The notes below the pieces were generated by a model that searched no databases, was not told the origin of the DNA, and worked only from the letters and a program-made list of their open reading frames with translations. From Polydactylus sextarius (taxonomy: Eukaryota > Chordata > Actinopteri > Polynemidae), in assembly GCA_016801845.1 (NCBI GenBank), contig CM028918.1, positions 15,359,001 through 15,423,000 of the forward strand: a DNA stretch of 64,000 nucleotides, in the 5' to 3' direction. Within the stretch, counting starts at the first letter, position 1. Every line of letters begins with the position of its first letter. Positions 25,218-38,825 of this stretch are shown here, piece by piece. The position numbers were made by a program, and so were the translations under genes.

Positions 25218-26954
25218 GTCGCCAATGGATCAGCGAGGGTCACTTACCACACTGGCTGGCAACTTACTTTTTTTTTTTTTTTGTCTCAGTTGTCAGTGTG
25301 CCTGGTGGTGCTGTCATACAACTCTAACTCTTCTTTTGATAGCAGCACAAAGTTAAATATTTATGCTGTACAATTTCAGCACCGAAAACTTGAAAATAAC
25401 TCAACTAGTCTCTCAGAATCAGCATTTTTTTTAACCACTTGTGTCAGAGTTGGACGATGTCTTCTGAAATAGATATTTAGCAAAATTAAATATTAATCCA
25501 AAATGCTTTTTAGTGATGATTTGCAGACATGTATTTTTCCAGTGGCATTCATAATGCAGTAGTTAACCATCTGATCCACTGTTTTGTGTTTTTGTGGATT
25601 ATCCATTTGAGGTCTTTACTCTTTAAGTGTTATCCTGTTTTACTTTATTTATACCACGTGAAATAAAACATGCAGTTTCTCTTGAGTCACTTTTTCGGTA
25701 GATGGTGTAGACGACTCACAAACTTTTTTTTCCGACTTGTGTTTTCAAGCAATATAAGGACATTTATCCTCAAGTGGACATGTTATGTTTTTATTTTTTT
25801 TTTTCTTGGCATGTTAGTTGAAATACAAAAAGAACAGCACTGGATGTGCTACATTTTTGCTGTTTTCAGACATCAACCTTCAAAGTAACCTGAACCTGCC
25901 ACCGCTACCCAAGCAGAAGTTGTTTCTGTTTTTTTTTTTTTACATTAGCTACAGGTAGCTTTACCAATGGTGGATGATGTAACAAAAAAACCTGACAAAA
26001 AATAAATACATTTTGGACGTCCTTTCTCTTGATGGAGGAAGCTGTGATTGGACTTTGATAGAAATTCAGCCCAAAACCAAATGAATGTATTTGTGTTTTT
26101 TATGGTCCATTGATCATCAATACAAATCCCAGTGTTCAAGACTATGGAAAGAGCGGTTGCCATTATTTTCAACAAGATTAGTAACAAACTCTTCTATCTT
26201 ATAATTCAACCAATTTTGTTTTATTTATTCTGCCTTTATTGTAAAATTGACATAACGTTTGAATTCAAATTGTTTTTTTTTTCCAGGAAGCGTAGCCATG
26301 TTGCTAACACTAACACCGCCATCCAGAAACACACATGTATGATTCACTGTCGCAGTCGCAAGTAAACACGAGACAGGAAGAGCCGGGGGCGAAGCGGTTT
26401 AAGGGGGTTCAACTTTTAACGTAAAATACTCGCATGTAGCAGCTCATGAATAAATAACAGCTCCGTCCAAACATTCAAACTCTAAATAAACCGGGCAAAA
26501 AGTGCGATCGGTTGCGACACAGTTTTTAAACAGAAGACGGTATCACAGGCCAAGAAAAAATGATATAAATCATTATTTCCAGACAGGAAAGGAATCGTGA
26601 TTCAGATCACATGGATTGGGATCAGTACCTGGAGGGAAAAGACAAAAAAAAAATATAAAAAATGCTAGCAGAGCATCTCAAACCACAACAGTGAAGCAAA
26701 GTCAGTGGTGGAAACGATCGGCGTGAAACAGCTTCCACTATGTGATTGTGGTGGCGTTTACATGAGAACTTGACGCCTTTAGGTTTTGTTTTGTGAAAAT
26801 TAAAAAAAAAAAGCACCTGGTGACGCATCCGGTGACTTTTTTGGAACTTCTTTCTGTAAAAAAGTCGCCAGTGAAATCATGTCGCCATTTTGTAAAAAAA
26901 TGTTCAACCTCATTTTAGTGAAGGTTCGTTTAATGCCATTGCAGGAATGTTGTG

Positions 26955-26956
<2 letters not shown>

Positions 26957-26998
<42 letters not shown>

Positions 26999-27014
26999 AT
27001 ATATATATATATAG
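26957..27014. repeat. GT-AT compound microsatellite
   Basis: GT repeat 26957-26994 followed by a short AT repeat. Confidence 0.95.
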
Positions 27015-27539
27015 AGTCTAATTTATTAATTATTTTTTGATAATTTTTTTTTTTCAAGGCTTTTACATTTATGTGCAATTATTTTTAAATTGTATCACAC
27101 AAAAAATAATAGTTATTGCCACGTGAGTAGGTGGTTGAACAGGAGGCCAAAAGCTTTTTTTGTCACGTGAAAGAAAAGTTACATCAGATGTTGTAATGAT
27201 GTCTCCTTTGTGTTAGAAAGTAGTTGTGGTTAAATAGTATTATGTTTTTGGCAGATAGTACATAAAGTAATCAGGACTTAGATTTCATCAACCTGCATCT
27301 TGTGGTTTCTTATTTGTTTACTTAAGGGATATGATGAAAAATTATCTCCTTTTTTTTGTTGTTTCTTTTGATGCTGTTCTTCCTTAATCAAGGTGTGATG
27401 TCTATATTTCTGGTCTAGTTTGAGCATGCTGCTTGGGAGCCTCGGTTTACACAGTCCTGGCAGATCAGTATTATCACAAATCAGAGCATGTAGATAAACT
27501 GTTTTTTTTTTTTTTCAGAGAGTTTCAAATCATCTTTGA

Positions 27540-27905
27540 TGTTATGCAATGGGACGTGCAGGAGCTCTCGTTTCTGAGAAGCTGAAACAGATTGGCTCTC
27601 GGTGTAGCCTGCGTCGCATGGGCTGCCGAATGCTGTGGTTTGTCCCTCAACTCTGGTGCTCTGACTCAGTGCGAGACAGCAACACGCGCGCACACACACA
27701 CACACACACACTTACTGTCTGCATCTGCTGTGAGCGAGCAGAATGCGGGAAGAAGAGAAGAGCGACGCTGCTTCGACTCCTCGCTGCCTTCCTGCTGTCA
27801 GAGCGATGGCCTACATTCTCGCCTGGAAAAAAAAAAGGCTTGTGCAGCAGACTGTGTGAATTTGTGAGGGCTGGGAGGAAACTGAGGGAAGGGGAAAGGT
27901 AAAGG
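27540..27905 (+). promoter_or_regulatory. Possible alternative 5' exon or promoter (weak)
   Basis: This island has higher GC and CpG than its surroundings, is interrupted by a CA repeat at about 27691-27712, and has a GTAAAG donor-like site near 27899. Its open frames are not recognisable proteins. It may be an alternative ncoa1 leader or simply GC-rich intron. Confidence 0.25.
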
Positions 27906-29559
27906 CGAAGAATGAGAGAAACAGAAAGTCTGCGTACGGGAAGAAATTGATAGGGCAAGCGAGAAAACAGAGCATGAAGAGTAGTTGTTGTGGTCTTGTG
28001 AGCGAGTTAACAGTCGAGCCCCAATGGCCCTATTTTTTCTGAACAAGGTCAGGTCGCAATAACAAGACTCACACTATACTTTAAACTTTCTTGTGTGGAG
28101 TGTGTGTGTTTAAAAAAAATTTAAAACACGTTTACCGGTAAAACCGATATAGAGCAAACTTTTTCTTTCACAGGTACATTATTCTCTGCAGGATGTGACG
28201 GATGTGAACCGTGGGCTCTGGGACACAGACGAGTGAATTCGTGACAAAGTTTTAACAGTTTGTGTGGATCTCACCTTAGATGTGAACCGAACAGTGTGTA
28301 ATGAACATGTGGTGGTGTAAACACCTATTGTGAATTGGAGCATAAAGGTGTCAACGTGCCAGGGATTTAAATGTTCGGGCGACTGGAGACCTCTGAACTT
28401 TTCACCAATACGTTGCCGCGCAAGTATCAGTGAACGTTTTATGTTTTTTGCTCTATCGTTTTTATCGCCAGACCCGATCCCTTTTCTCCCGCGTGCTCAA
28501 ATTGAGTTTAAACTGTTGCATAATCTTGAAGGCATTGGGTACAAATGCCAGCATGATTACAGCGACTGTAAGTTTATTCCTTCCATGTCATAGGATGTAA
28601 GTAAAAGGAGACGAAGCTAGAAATACATTTTAGATGATGAGATCCTAAACAAAGCCCATACAAGCCCTGACAGCTCTACAAGCTGCATCTAACGTCACAG
28701 GAGGAGGATATGCGTTTAACTTATTTTGTTGCCAGCCAGTTTGGTGATTTCCCAAAATGATTCATTCCTCTTATTAAAATCTTTCCATTTCTCCGTCAGT
28801 CATTGCTTAGATGAGTAATTTAAAGAGTTATCTCGTGCGTTCAGGGCTTTCTATAGAAATTGCCTGAACTTTTCTTGAACTTGATCTTTGTATCACATTT
28901 GATTTATCTAACCAGAGGAAGTACAAGACAAACAACAGGTAAACTGGGAATCCCAAATAAATACCACCAAGCCCATACAATTAAAAGAAACAATTAATCA
29001 CTGATTACATAACCACAGTTATGTAAGTTGTGACTAGAGTCCTGCCAAACCCAACGTGTGCATCGTCTATGACACCGTACAAATTTCACTTAAGTTTCAT
29101 TTCTGCTCTTCACTTCATACGTCAAACTCGCCCCTGCCTCAGAGTTTAATGAAACAAGGTCAAACTGTAGAGATGTTGGTGAGTGGAGGCAGCAGTGAGA
29201 GTTGCAGTAAGGAGATGGAGACACCGTCTTCTAATTAACATGAGAAACTTCAATGTGTGTAAGTGCTTAGTTTTGTTTGATCATCACAGGATCAGCATCC
29301 TGATTTATTGCACAGTTGAGCGGTGTAACACTACTGAAGTCTAGACTGTGACCACTGACACATTAAGAAGGGAGGAAGTGGTTGTTTTGTGTGTAGAGTA
29401 AAAACTACTTTTTGTTTCAAGTGGTGATTGTGGTGATTTTTTTTTTTTTTTTAAACAAGCAAAAGGTGTTTTCATACCATTATTGTGTCTTTCTTTGTAT
29501 TTGTTCACTTTCTAGCCACTCGTGGGATTGCAAACAAAATGGATAACGTAGTCCTGTTG

Positions 29560-29593
<34 letters not shown>

Positions 29594-32500
29594 GAAATGT
29601 TTCCAGCTCTCGCCAATTGTCTCACTGACTTGTGTTTTCCCAGACATTTTCTTTGGACTGCCTGTGCTGAGTCAAAATGTAAAAAAACAAAAAAAAAAAA
29701 CCAAGGAGAACCAGAAGTCGAGCCGTAGACGAGAGTTGTACGAAAACATGTGGATGCGGAGATGATGATGTGATTTTAGAATTTAATGGTTTATCCTTTT
29801 TTGATGTCAATATGCTGTTAACATGCTGCAAACTCAACATATTGTGCAGCTGCTTTTTACAGGAAGAGCTTTCCAGCAACAGTTATTGATTTTGGCTTTT
29901 ACTGTGAAGGAGCTGATTCGCTCGGTTGACGCGACTGTCCAATAAACATCATAGATGCATGAGGATGTGTTGTCAGATTAGGGACGGTAAAGATGCTGCG
30001 TCGCCATGTTAGCGACTCTGTTGATGTCGATGCTGCTGTCGGTCGCCCACTTTGGGTTCAGGCTGAGATATCTCAGTAAGTGTTGGACGGATTTCCGCTG
30101 AACTGGGAAAAGTCATTCATGGTTTTCTAACAAAGCCACGAGTTTGACAATTTATGGTGTTAAGTGTCTTGAAGGCTTAAGGTCTTGAAAGCATTTAAAA
30201 CAGGTTGACGAGGAATTTGGTGCAGAAGTTCATGTTTCCCATGTGATTATTATTGTCATAAGAAGCTGAGACGAGACTGAAACCCCATTAATTTACTGCT
30301 AAACTGCTAACATCCTGCTAAATAAGAGGTGAAACATCGTACCCAGAGTAAAGAGAGCACACTAAAATATACATTTGAATTAAAATGTTCAAATATTACA
30401 TGCAGGTATGTAACAGCAGTAGCACTATGTTGCACAGCAGCCATATAAATCATGTATAGTTTGGTAACTTTTTACTGCTGTTATTATTTTATGCAATATA
30501 TGCTCTTTTATGTCATCCTGAAATCTGCAGTATATTACAGACCTATAATGTTTATTAGGTCTGTGTTTCTCACTCACTGCTGCTTTAAGTGGTTCGACTT
30601 GACCAGTCGGTAGAAAGCATCTCGTCTTTCTCCTGATAAACAAACGTCCGTCCAGCTTCTCTTACTTCCTTTGTCCCACCTTCCCTTTACTTTGTTTTTT
30701 TTTTCTCTCATGCTTTTCCTCATTCAGCTGGAATTCAGGGCACATAGGTGTAGTTTTTTAAAGTTTTATTTAAATTTATTTATTTTTTCACTCTGTCTTA
30801 GTTACTTCAGTAAACCTGCGCTTGACATGTAAATATGTGTAAAGGAAAAACAGGTATTGTGACAAGTCTAGTGACAACTGCTGCGAGTTGTCGCTACACA
30901 AAAGGATTCATGTCTCCGACCGCCCACATGAACATACCTGAGCTGGAAACACGTCAATGAACAATTTACAGATGTCAGACTGACAGGAACACTGAGAGTG
31001 ACTTAAATTCTCTCGTCAAAAAGTTTTCACCAACCGACTTCATGTGCATCACAAGTTGAATAAGTTGAACCCGCTCAGTTACTTGATGCTATTTTTTAAA
31101 TGACTTTAAATGAACTGGTGGCACCAGTTTGATTAAATTACAGCTTCATGCTTACATTAACCACATGAGCCCAATAAAAATGTATCAAATACCATGTTTA
31201 TCCTTATGTTTAAACAAGGAGACATCTACAATGAAAATAGTGAACTAGGTTTTTTATTGAACTTACTTTTAGCTGTGGTTACTTTTCTGTAGTTTCAGTT
31301 TACAGAAACTCATCACATGCAGATTAAAGAGAAAAATAAACTTCACCACCTTTGATTCATAATGTGAATCAGATCAGTGCGTTTTGTATTAATTGTGCTG
31401 ACAAACAAACAACCAACCAGACACCACATCACACCACATTTCATCAGTTACAGTCGATACTTGAGAAGTATCTTGACAGATGATGTCCATGTGTGACAAA
31501 GGAAAACCGTCGTATCCTCAAACGCTGGAACGTACAAATATTTGCTGTTTGTTGTGCTTGCGTGTGTGTGCACACTTTGTTGTTTTAACACATTTCTTGA
31601 ACACGTGGTGTCAAGTATCCGTTCAAACCAATGACGCGTACAGAGCTGTAATTATTGAGCTTGAGTTTGACTGTAATTACTACAACTGCTACTGAACTGT
31701 GACTTGATTGAACGGTGACATATTTTGAAAACGTTAATCGTGGTTTTATACTTGAAACCTGTTGTCGAGTAAGATATTGAGTTTGCAGAGTTATTATTCC
31801 CGGTAATTATTAGTTATGCACAGACGTATTACTTTCATAAGACGTCACAGACATTCCTTGTTGTTGTTGATCTCTAGTAGAGACCTGGTTATTCTTGTTA
31901 TAACTTATGGCTTATTATGACATATTTGTAGTTTTATTTGTGGTGCAAATAACAAGCCTCAATAGCCGGCTACTTTTCTTACTGTAAATTGAATGATTTT
32001 TTTATTTATTTTTTTTTTATTGTTATGGGATTTTTAATATTTTTTTCGTTGTTGTTTTATGAACCAAACGTGTGAGAATATTTACTCATTTACATGAATA
32101 TTTGTGATTGAAAGACTACGAGCAGATTAAATTCAATTTTCTCATTCATGTTTTACAGATGAAAGACTATGATATTCCCCCGCTGACGTTCCCGTTCAAA
32201 CTGCCGCTGCAGCTCTCTCTCTCTTTTATTTGCACTCAGCTGGCAGTTTATTAGGTACACGTTGCTAAAACTAATGCAGTGCTGCAATAAATCCTACCTT
32301 TGTGCCGCTCATCATTTCCAGTTTGTGCTGAAACGGTTTTAGGGAGGTGTTGACATGATGCTGTCGAACTGCATTGTGTTACATGGGACGGTGTTTCTAT
32401 TATTTTGTCTACTACATGATGTATTAGTGAAGAGTGTTGAATTAACACCTCTAAAAACAATTTTAATAAGTCTTAGCAGCACCTTAGCAGTAGGCAGGTG

Positions 32501-33153
32501 TTCCTACTAAACTGCCAACTGAGTGGGTTCGACAGGGAGATTAACAGGTCATGACATGACATGTGATGCTCTCACTCATTCAGTGCATAAAGTGCATTGC
32601 TAATTTGCCAGTTTAAAAAACAAAATAAAACCAAAACAACAGCCTCTGATGTTGGAATCCTTAGTCGACCTTCTTGCCAATAACACGCGCCTGTATGAGC
32701 CAGCTGACCTTTCCACATCTGCACCGTTGTCCTTGCACTTACTTTGATAGATGAGGCATAAAGACTGTCACACTGTTCCAAAACAAGGCGGCGTTGGCTG
32801 GACTGCGCAGGCTGCATCTATAGTTGGACTAAACCTGGTGAACTTTGTGAAATCACAGACGCAGGTTTTATCATCTTTGATAGAGTCTTAAGGTTGAATA
32901 CATGTACGGAGGCAGGTTTCGCATTTTCTTTTTTCTTTTTGTTTTCTCTTTTTTTTTTATCGACGTGGTTTCTTTATTTTCATGCTTCACCTTATCCTTG
33001 GTGCTACCTCAACCACGACCACGTCATTGATCCTAAGTACATCTGTGCCTTCAGAGAAAAAAGGCCTGTTAATGCTGTTGCTTACTCACTAGTTTGTTGT
33101 ATGTACATAAGATGGAGGTGAAGGGCAGTCATATGAGGCTTCTTGGAATTAGT

Positions 33154-33162
<9 letters not shown>

Positions 33163-33214
<52 letters not shown>
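33163..33214. repeat. AC-AT compound microsatellite
   Basis: AC repeat 33163-33194 then AT repeat 33195-33214. A separate AC repeat lies at 33301-33336. Confidence 0.95.
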
Positions 33215-33297
33215 GAGAATACATATGTTGGCTGGCTCTAATTACTGTTCTGCCGTTCAGAAAGATCTGGCACTCTGCCCCCCCACCACCACCACCA

Positions 33298-33338
<41 letters not shown>

Positions 33339-35498
33339 GAGCAGGTCCCATTCTTATTAAATATGCTTGATATTTGCAAAGGTATGAGCGGCTGATTTCA
33401 TCAGTCTGACCAATGAGACTTCAGCGTCGCATGCCTGCAGTAGCAGAAATCTTAGCGTGTTAGTGTTTTTAAAAGATTCATGTGCTATTTTTAATTCAGT
33501 ACAGTAAGTAACCAGACCGAGGCGAGGACCAGAGAAAGTTCACTTTCAGGATCTGTTTGGTTTTTAGTTTTTTAGCAAATAAACTCGCCACATTTTACTT
33601 TCTGTTTACTTCTGTTTCTTTTTCATGTTTTCTTCATTCCTTTTTTGTTAACACTGTCTTCATTCTGAATTTTTTCGAGACACTATTTTGTCAAATTTGT
33701 GTTTTGTATGTGGTTTTAAAAAAAAAAAAAGAAAGAAAAGAAATAGTTCACTCAGACCAGTTCTTGTAAAGCTTTACAGTCCACCTTGCTGCAAATTTTA
33801 CTTTATTTTGACTTAAATGAATTTTAAATTTATAATTTTTATGTGTTACTGTTTTGTACGAAATCCCGTAACAGATTCCTTGTAAAAGTGATTCTGGTTC
33901 AGGTTTTTGACCATTTCAGGGGACTGGATTTAGTCGTTGAATATTTTCACATGGTGCGTTCGAGTAACATCTAAAATCGCACTTCCCCTTTTTAATGTCG
34001 AGCTGTGATGCAGCAGTGATTTTGGCTGCGGGTTGATTCAGATGTGAACAGTTTGCTTCACCGCCAGGAACGAATCAGTATCGTGCGCAGCTCTTTTACG
34101 GCCGCGCGTCCCTCCAGACTCGCAGCGACCCGTCTGACTGAACATAGCGTGGGGTCAACTGTGTGTCAGCCCAACAGAACAGATGGAAACTGATTATTGG
34201 AGAGAGAGATCTGCAGAACCAGAACCAGATCCGACACTTTACAACCAGCTAATAACGACAGGAGCTCAGACTCTTCCAAACATGAGATCGATGGCGATGA
34301 TACAAGGCTTCAGTTTCTACAGGAAGCTGTAAAATAATATTCCTGCGCTAAAAACCCTCTTAGATTGCGTTGTCATTTTCAAGTGAATCAGGTTGTTAAC
34401 ATGATGAAATATGAGACCTTGTGTCTTCAGGTTAGTTTGGGGTAAATGTCATGACATAATACCTGCTGGTATGTTTTTGACTGGACCACATCACACAGCG
34501 ATTAGTCGATTAATCGGTTAATGAACTGAAAAAAAAAAAAAACAACTTTGATAATCATTGTTTTATAAATAATTTTTCAAGCAAACATTTGCAGCCCTGA
34601 CAAAGAAATGAATTAATTAAGCGAGGGAAACACTCAGCAGAATAATTAATAATGAAAATAATCTGTAGGCAGCATCATCAAATTAATTTTATGAATTCAA
34701 ATTACCGTAGCTTTTTTTTTTTTTGCACAATGTATAAAACATGTTTATAGTTAAAAGAGGAGCCTCGTTGTGACTGTAGCCGTTGTAACTGTGACACACG
34801 CTGAAACTAAGACTGTGAACACTGACGTTTGTTCTTGGTTTGCATTTGTCGATGAGCTGTAACGATCAGGAGACATGAAGCTGCGTAACTTGACAGAACG
34901 TGTGTATTAACCAGATCGCGTTCAGTCTGTCGCTACCTGCTGTCGTCTGTTTGCTCTGTTTGCTGCTGAAATTCATCATTACAGTGGACGTCTGTGCCGC
35001 TCTCAGTTGAAGCTTCTGTATGTGACGGCCTATAGTTGTGTAGGATGACCTGCAGATGTGTGAAACTGACAACCTTAATCAACCATACTGCACAAAAAAA
35101 AACCTAATGCCTCTACTGGTTTCAAATGCTTATCTGTTGTTGTTGTTGTTTGTTTTTTTATTTTTTAATTTCTCTGTAAGTTGAATATCTTTCAAGTTTG
35201 GATCAACGTTCTGACAAAACAAAATTTAAAGAAGTCTCACCTCTGGAAACCTGTGATGGAATAAAATAGTCATCACATCACTCAATAATGAAACTCTTCG
35301 GTTGCAGTCCTAGTTTCAATCATGTTGTAGTCAGAAAAAAAAATCTCCGTCATGATTTCTGGCGCCTGCGTCTCGATAATTGATAATTGACCACAATTTG
35401 TACTAAATCAGATGAAATATCTCTGGCCCTGCTTTGCTGACAATGTTTTCTCTTCTTCTTTCCGGTCAGAGGCCAACGGGCTTCTCCTTGCACCTGGG

Positions 35499-35534
35499 AT
35501 GGTGCCGTGTGACAGAGTGGCCGTGGAGCCATAA
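35499..35534 (+). other. upstream ORF 1 in the probable ncoa1 leader
   Basis: ATG in a strong context (GGGATGG) opens an 11-codon frame, MVPCDRVAVEP, closed by TAA inside the same exon. If the exon is part of the ncoa1 mRNA it could lower translation of the main frame. Confidence 0.45.
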
Positions 35535-35660
35535 CCCCACCACCAGCACCAGCAGCAGCGCTCCATCATCTTGACACCGCTGAGCTCGGCACCCCTCCGG
35601 TCTCCCCTCCCTCCCTTTAGCTTTGCTCTGAGCCCTGGACAAGGCCATCACAGCCACCAC

Positions 35661-35684
35661 ATGACTCACTCACCGGAGCCCTAG
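35661..35684 (+). other. upstream ORF 2 in the probable ncoa1 leader
   Basis: The frame MTHSPEP then TAG closes just before the donor. The context is CACATGA, weaker than that of the first upstream ORF. Confidence 0.4.
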
Positions 35685-36044
35685 ATCAAGTAAGTACAGT
35701 ATGGCCGCTCGGCGTTGTGTACTCTGTCTGTGTGCTGCAGCACATTTTGTTTTGTGCTTTTCTTCGTTCTGTGGACAAACGGAATGGAATGGACAAAGTT
35801 TTAAAACAACAAGGCAAACACTTTTGTTTTTTTGTCGACATGTGACACATTTTGACACATTTTTTATCATCCACGGCACAAGCACAACCAACTCTCCCTT
35901 CTCGAGTAGCATCATAGATGTTTAATGTTCTCTAACATACACAGTGGAGTGACATTTTACTGGCAACGTCAGCTTTTGCATTTCCTGACAGCAGACGTTT
36001 TCTACCTCGTCTGCATTTTAGTGCATTTCCCACACAAAAGGCCA

Positions 36045-36459
36045 TTAAAGGGGCATATATGGAAGAACCTTAATGTATAGATTGTAATCGAAAGACTAAA
36101 CCCATCATCATGTCACGCAATCAGCAGGTAATGGGTGTGATTTTTACTGGATAGAGATGTCCTGCAGATTTGTGAAGTTGTTATTTCCAATACTGATGTT
36201 CTGTCACTTAGTTTTAGTCACTAATTCTTTAGTATCACAGTTTGAGAGCCTAGTGCTGGTGTGCTGCCCGTCGGCCCGTCAGTAGAAAGTGGGTTTTTAA
36301 GGAGGCCTCTTAAGGAGACTTGAGCTAATATTGCCTGTTTCAGTTAGGGGCTCGACCGAGGGGGCTACATTACACACAGTTTGAGATACAAACAGACTGT
36401 TTTTCCCAAATGTGAATCATGCAAAGCTACTCTGAGAGCTGGAAACGTGTCCCCTTTAA
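36045..36459. mobile_element. Possible non-autonomous DNA element with TTAAAGGGG-type ends
   Basis: TTAAAGGGGCATAT on the left and ACGTGTCCCCTTTAA on the right form an imperfect inverted repeat about 415 bases apart. The inner sequence near 36340 (CCTGTTTCAGTTAGGGGCTC) also resembles a common fish repeat. No coding frame. Confidence 0.45.
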
Positions 36460-37079
36460 AGCCACAGGTGAAAACAGCGCAGCGTATTCTGCATTTTGTC
36501 TTGTAAAACCCTAAGTTGCCACATTTATCATTCAGCACTGATTCCCACTAAATATTTCTAGAATATTCTGTCAGGTTTGTTTATTTACATTATTGACTGG
36601 AAATACATGTTTTATTTATTGATTCCTTGTGTAAATTGAGCTACTAACTAAGGCTTGAGGCCATGTCTGTAGGATGGCGGTGCTAGAGGTGAACAGAGGT
36701 CAATATTAAATATTCAGAGTTGTGCAGCAAGACACAGGAGCTGGTTAATGGTTTCAGAAGAAGTTGGATGGAGTTAGTTCTAGTTGGTCAAAGAGTTCTT
36801 ATATTTCTTTCTGAGAAGTGTCAACATCACTTTACTTTTTCCACATTTTGATATTCTTTGAAAACTTCTGTAATTGAGTAATGGAAGTAGAGAATGCCTT
36901 TTGATTTTGGACCTATGTAAAATAAAATGTTAAAAAGGATGAAAATAAGGTCCCAGACAAAGGTTTCTCATTTAAAATGAAAACATGATTGTCTGTATCT
37001 TGAAAGCCTCCACCTGTCTCTACATATGGTCAGTCAATTGAATTTTAAAGAGACCAGTTATCTCAGACTAAAATATTGT

Positions 37080-37082
<3 letters not shown>

Positions 37083-37110
<28 letters not shown>
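37083..37110. repeat. GA microsatellite
   Basis: Fourteen GA units. A short CT run at about 37132-37140 is its inverse and could pair with it. Confidence 0.95.
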
Positions 37111-37112
<2 letters not shown>

Positions 37113-37450
37113 CACTAGAAAGATAATACCTCTCTCTCTCTAACTAGCCTTATTCTCCTGTACTGTGTGCTTTGAGGCTCGGGGGGCTCCAGACTGGCTG
37201 CACGGCTCTGAACATCCCAGCATGTCTTACTAGGCCTCCCATAGAGTTACACAAGTTGAAGCGAGGACACACACACACACACCCACACTCACACTCCAAA
37301 TTACACAGAGACCTGTGGAGTTCAGTAAATGATGAATATTCACGTGGAATTATCATTCTGGCAGGGAGCGTGTCGGAGGTTGGAGAGAAAAAGACAAGTG
37401 AAAAAAAAAAAAAAAAGTGTCATTTTAATAATATGAAACATTTTGACATA

Positions 37451-37806
37451 CCGTATTTTTCAGGCGCAATTAAATCCTTTCATTTTCTCAAAAATCGACA
37501 GTGCGCCTTATGTATTATTTCCTTCGAACCGATTTTATGTGGTACACGGCGCTCAAAAATCTGTCAAAATGTTTTAGTAGCTGCACCGCTTGATGGATTG
37601 TCGGAGCATTACGGCTACCGTAGTCATGAGCCTCACGGAGTAATACGTACTGTGCTTCAACATAGTATTACGGTGTGTGTATAAGGACTTATCTGACTGT
37701 TTTGTTTCGCTTAATGCGCCTTATAATCCGGTGCTCCTTATGTATGAAAATAGACCCGTTCATTGATATTTCACCTTAGGGCCGCCTTATAGTCCGAAGA
37801 ATACGG
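37451..37806. mobile_element. Non-autonomous inverted-repeat DNA element (MITE-like)
   Basis: The left end CCGTATTTTTC is the inverse of the right end GAAGAATACGG, one mismatch. Inside both ends is a GCGC/CCTTATA-type subterminal repeat (GTGCGCCTTATGTAT, AATGCGCCTTATAATCCGG, CCGCCTTATAGTCCG). No transposase frame is present. The left subterminal repeat seems shortened by about ten bases. Superfamily not determined. Confidence 0.6.
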
Positions 37807-37872
37807 TTGTTTTAAACACTGAGAGTAGAAATAAGATCGTTTCTGTTTGTGTAGGAGACAGATTGGACACTT

Positions 37873-37975
<103 letters not shown>

Positions 37976-38780
37976 TCCCTGCTCATGTTGTTACACAGAT
38001 GAGAAAGAGTCTTATGAGCAGCAGCTCAGTGGCTGTACCTCAGCCCAGCAGGCTGCTCTACGCTATATCTCCTATACACTAAGGAGTCTCACTAACTGAA
38101 TAGTGTTTGTAGAATTGAGTGCAGTCCAAGGTTATTTCTCACTCTTGGTAAACATCCTGGATCTGGGTCTACACAGATGGTGGGAAACAATAGACTGGGA
38201 CTTAACAGGGTATTCAGTTGAGAAGCAGTGACTCTTAAAGGACCACAGCCCCTTTTTTTCCCCTCCTATGTTTAAAATCATTCATCTCAAAGCATGTATA
38301 CATTACCCCTGACCAGCTCTAACAGTGTCCCACAGTGTTTTTTACATTTTCCTTATCGCTGTTGGTTTTGGTTTCTGTTTATGCCACGGTATAAATGTTA
38401 TTTTTTAGAGGCTTTAAACGTAAAGACGGGTTATCAGTTTTAGTGAAGGTTATGTAAACACCCAGATCAATTTAATCTATTAATTGATTACTTAAAGTCA
38501 CTATGGCAAAACAGTGTTTTAACCTTATTAAATGTGAATATTTGCTGTTTTTTTCCCCCTTTGACAGTGAATTAATTAATTGTTGATAGGACAAAGCAAG
38601 ACACTTGAAGATTACACTTTGGCTTGTGTGAAAGCTGTGGTGCTTTCTTTTCTTTTGTCGGTTTCATGAATAATGAAAACGCCAGTTGCGTTGTTGTTGC
38701 CGCAGGCAGATTTTCAGGTCAGTCCGTTCTGACTGGTTCAATTCCAAACAACATCTCTGACATGTTTGAAGTGAGACAGA

Positions 38781-38825
<45 letters not shown>

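Larger units (their letters stand above)
22241..35469. other. Large putative ncoa1 5' intron 1
   Basis: About 13 kb with no recognisable coding exon. Holds T-rich and A-rich runs, CTC, GT/AT and CA microsatellites, and a GC-richer island at 27540-27905. Boundaries depend on the proposed non-coding exons. Confidence 0.5.
35470..35689 (+). other. ncoa1: Probable ncoa1 5' UTR exon (non-coding)
   Basis: A GC-rich island of 220 bases in AT-rich DNA is bounded by a pyrimidine-rich acceptor (CTTCTTTCCGGTCAG ending 35469) and a perfect donor (GTAAGT from 35690). No long ORF crosses it. It contains two short upstream ORFs, 35499-35534 and 35661-35684, both closed inside the exon. It would splice to the exon starting 47142, which has 17 bases of leader before the ncoa1 ATG. 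Confidence 0.6.

Noticed and set aside
27549..27902. Overlapping frames of about 90-117 codons on both strands
   Set aside because: No recognisable protein. The openness follows from GC-rich sequence and CA repeats.
37172..37684. 170-codon open frame on the plus strand
   Set aside because: It has no recognisable domain, crosses CA repeat and the inverted-repeat element, and looks like chance openness.
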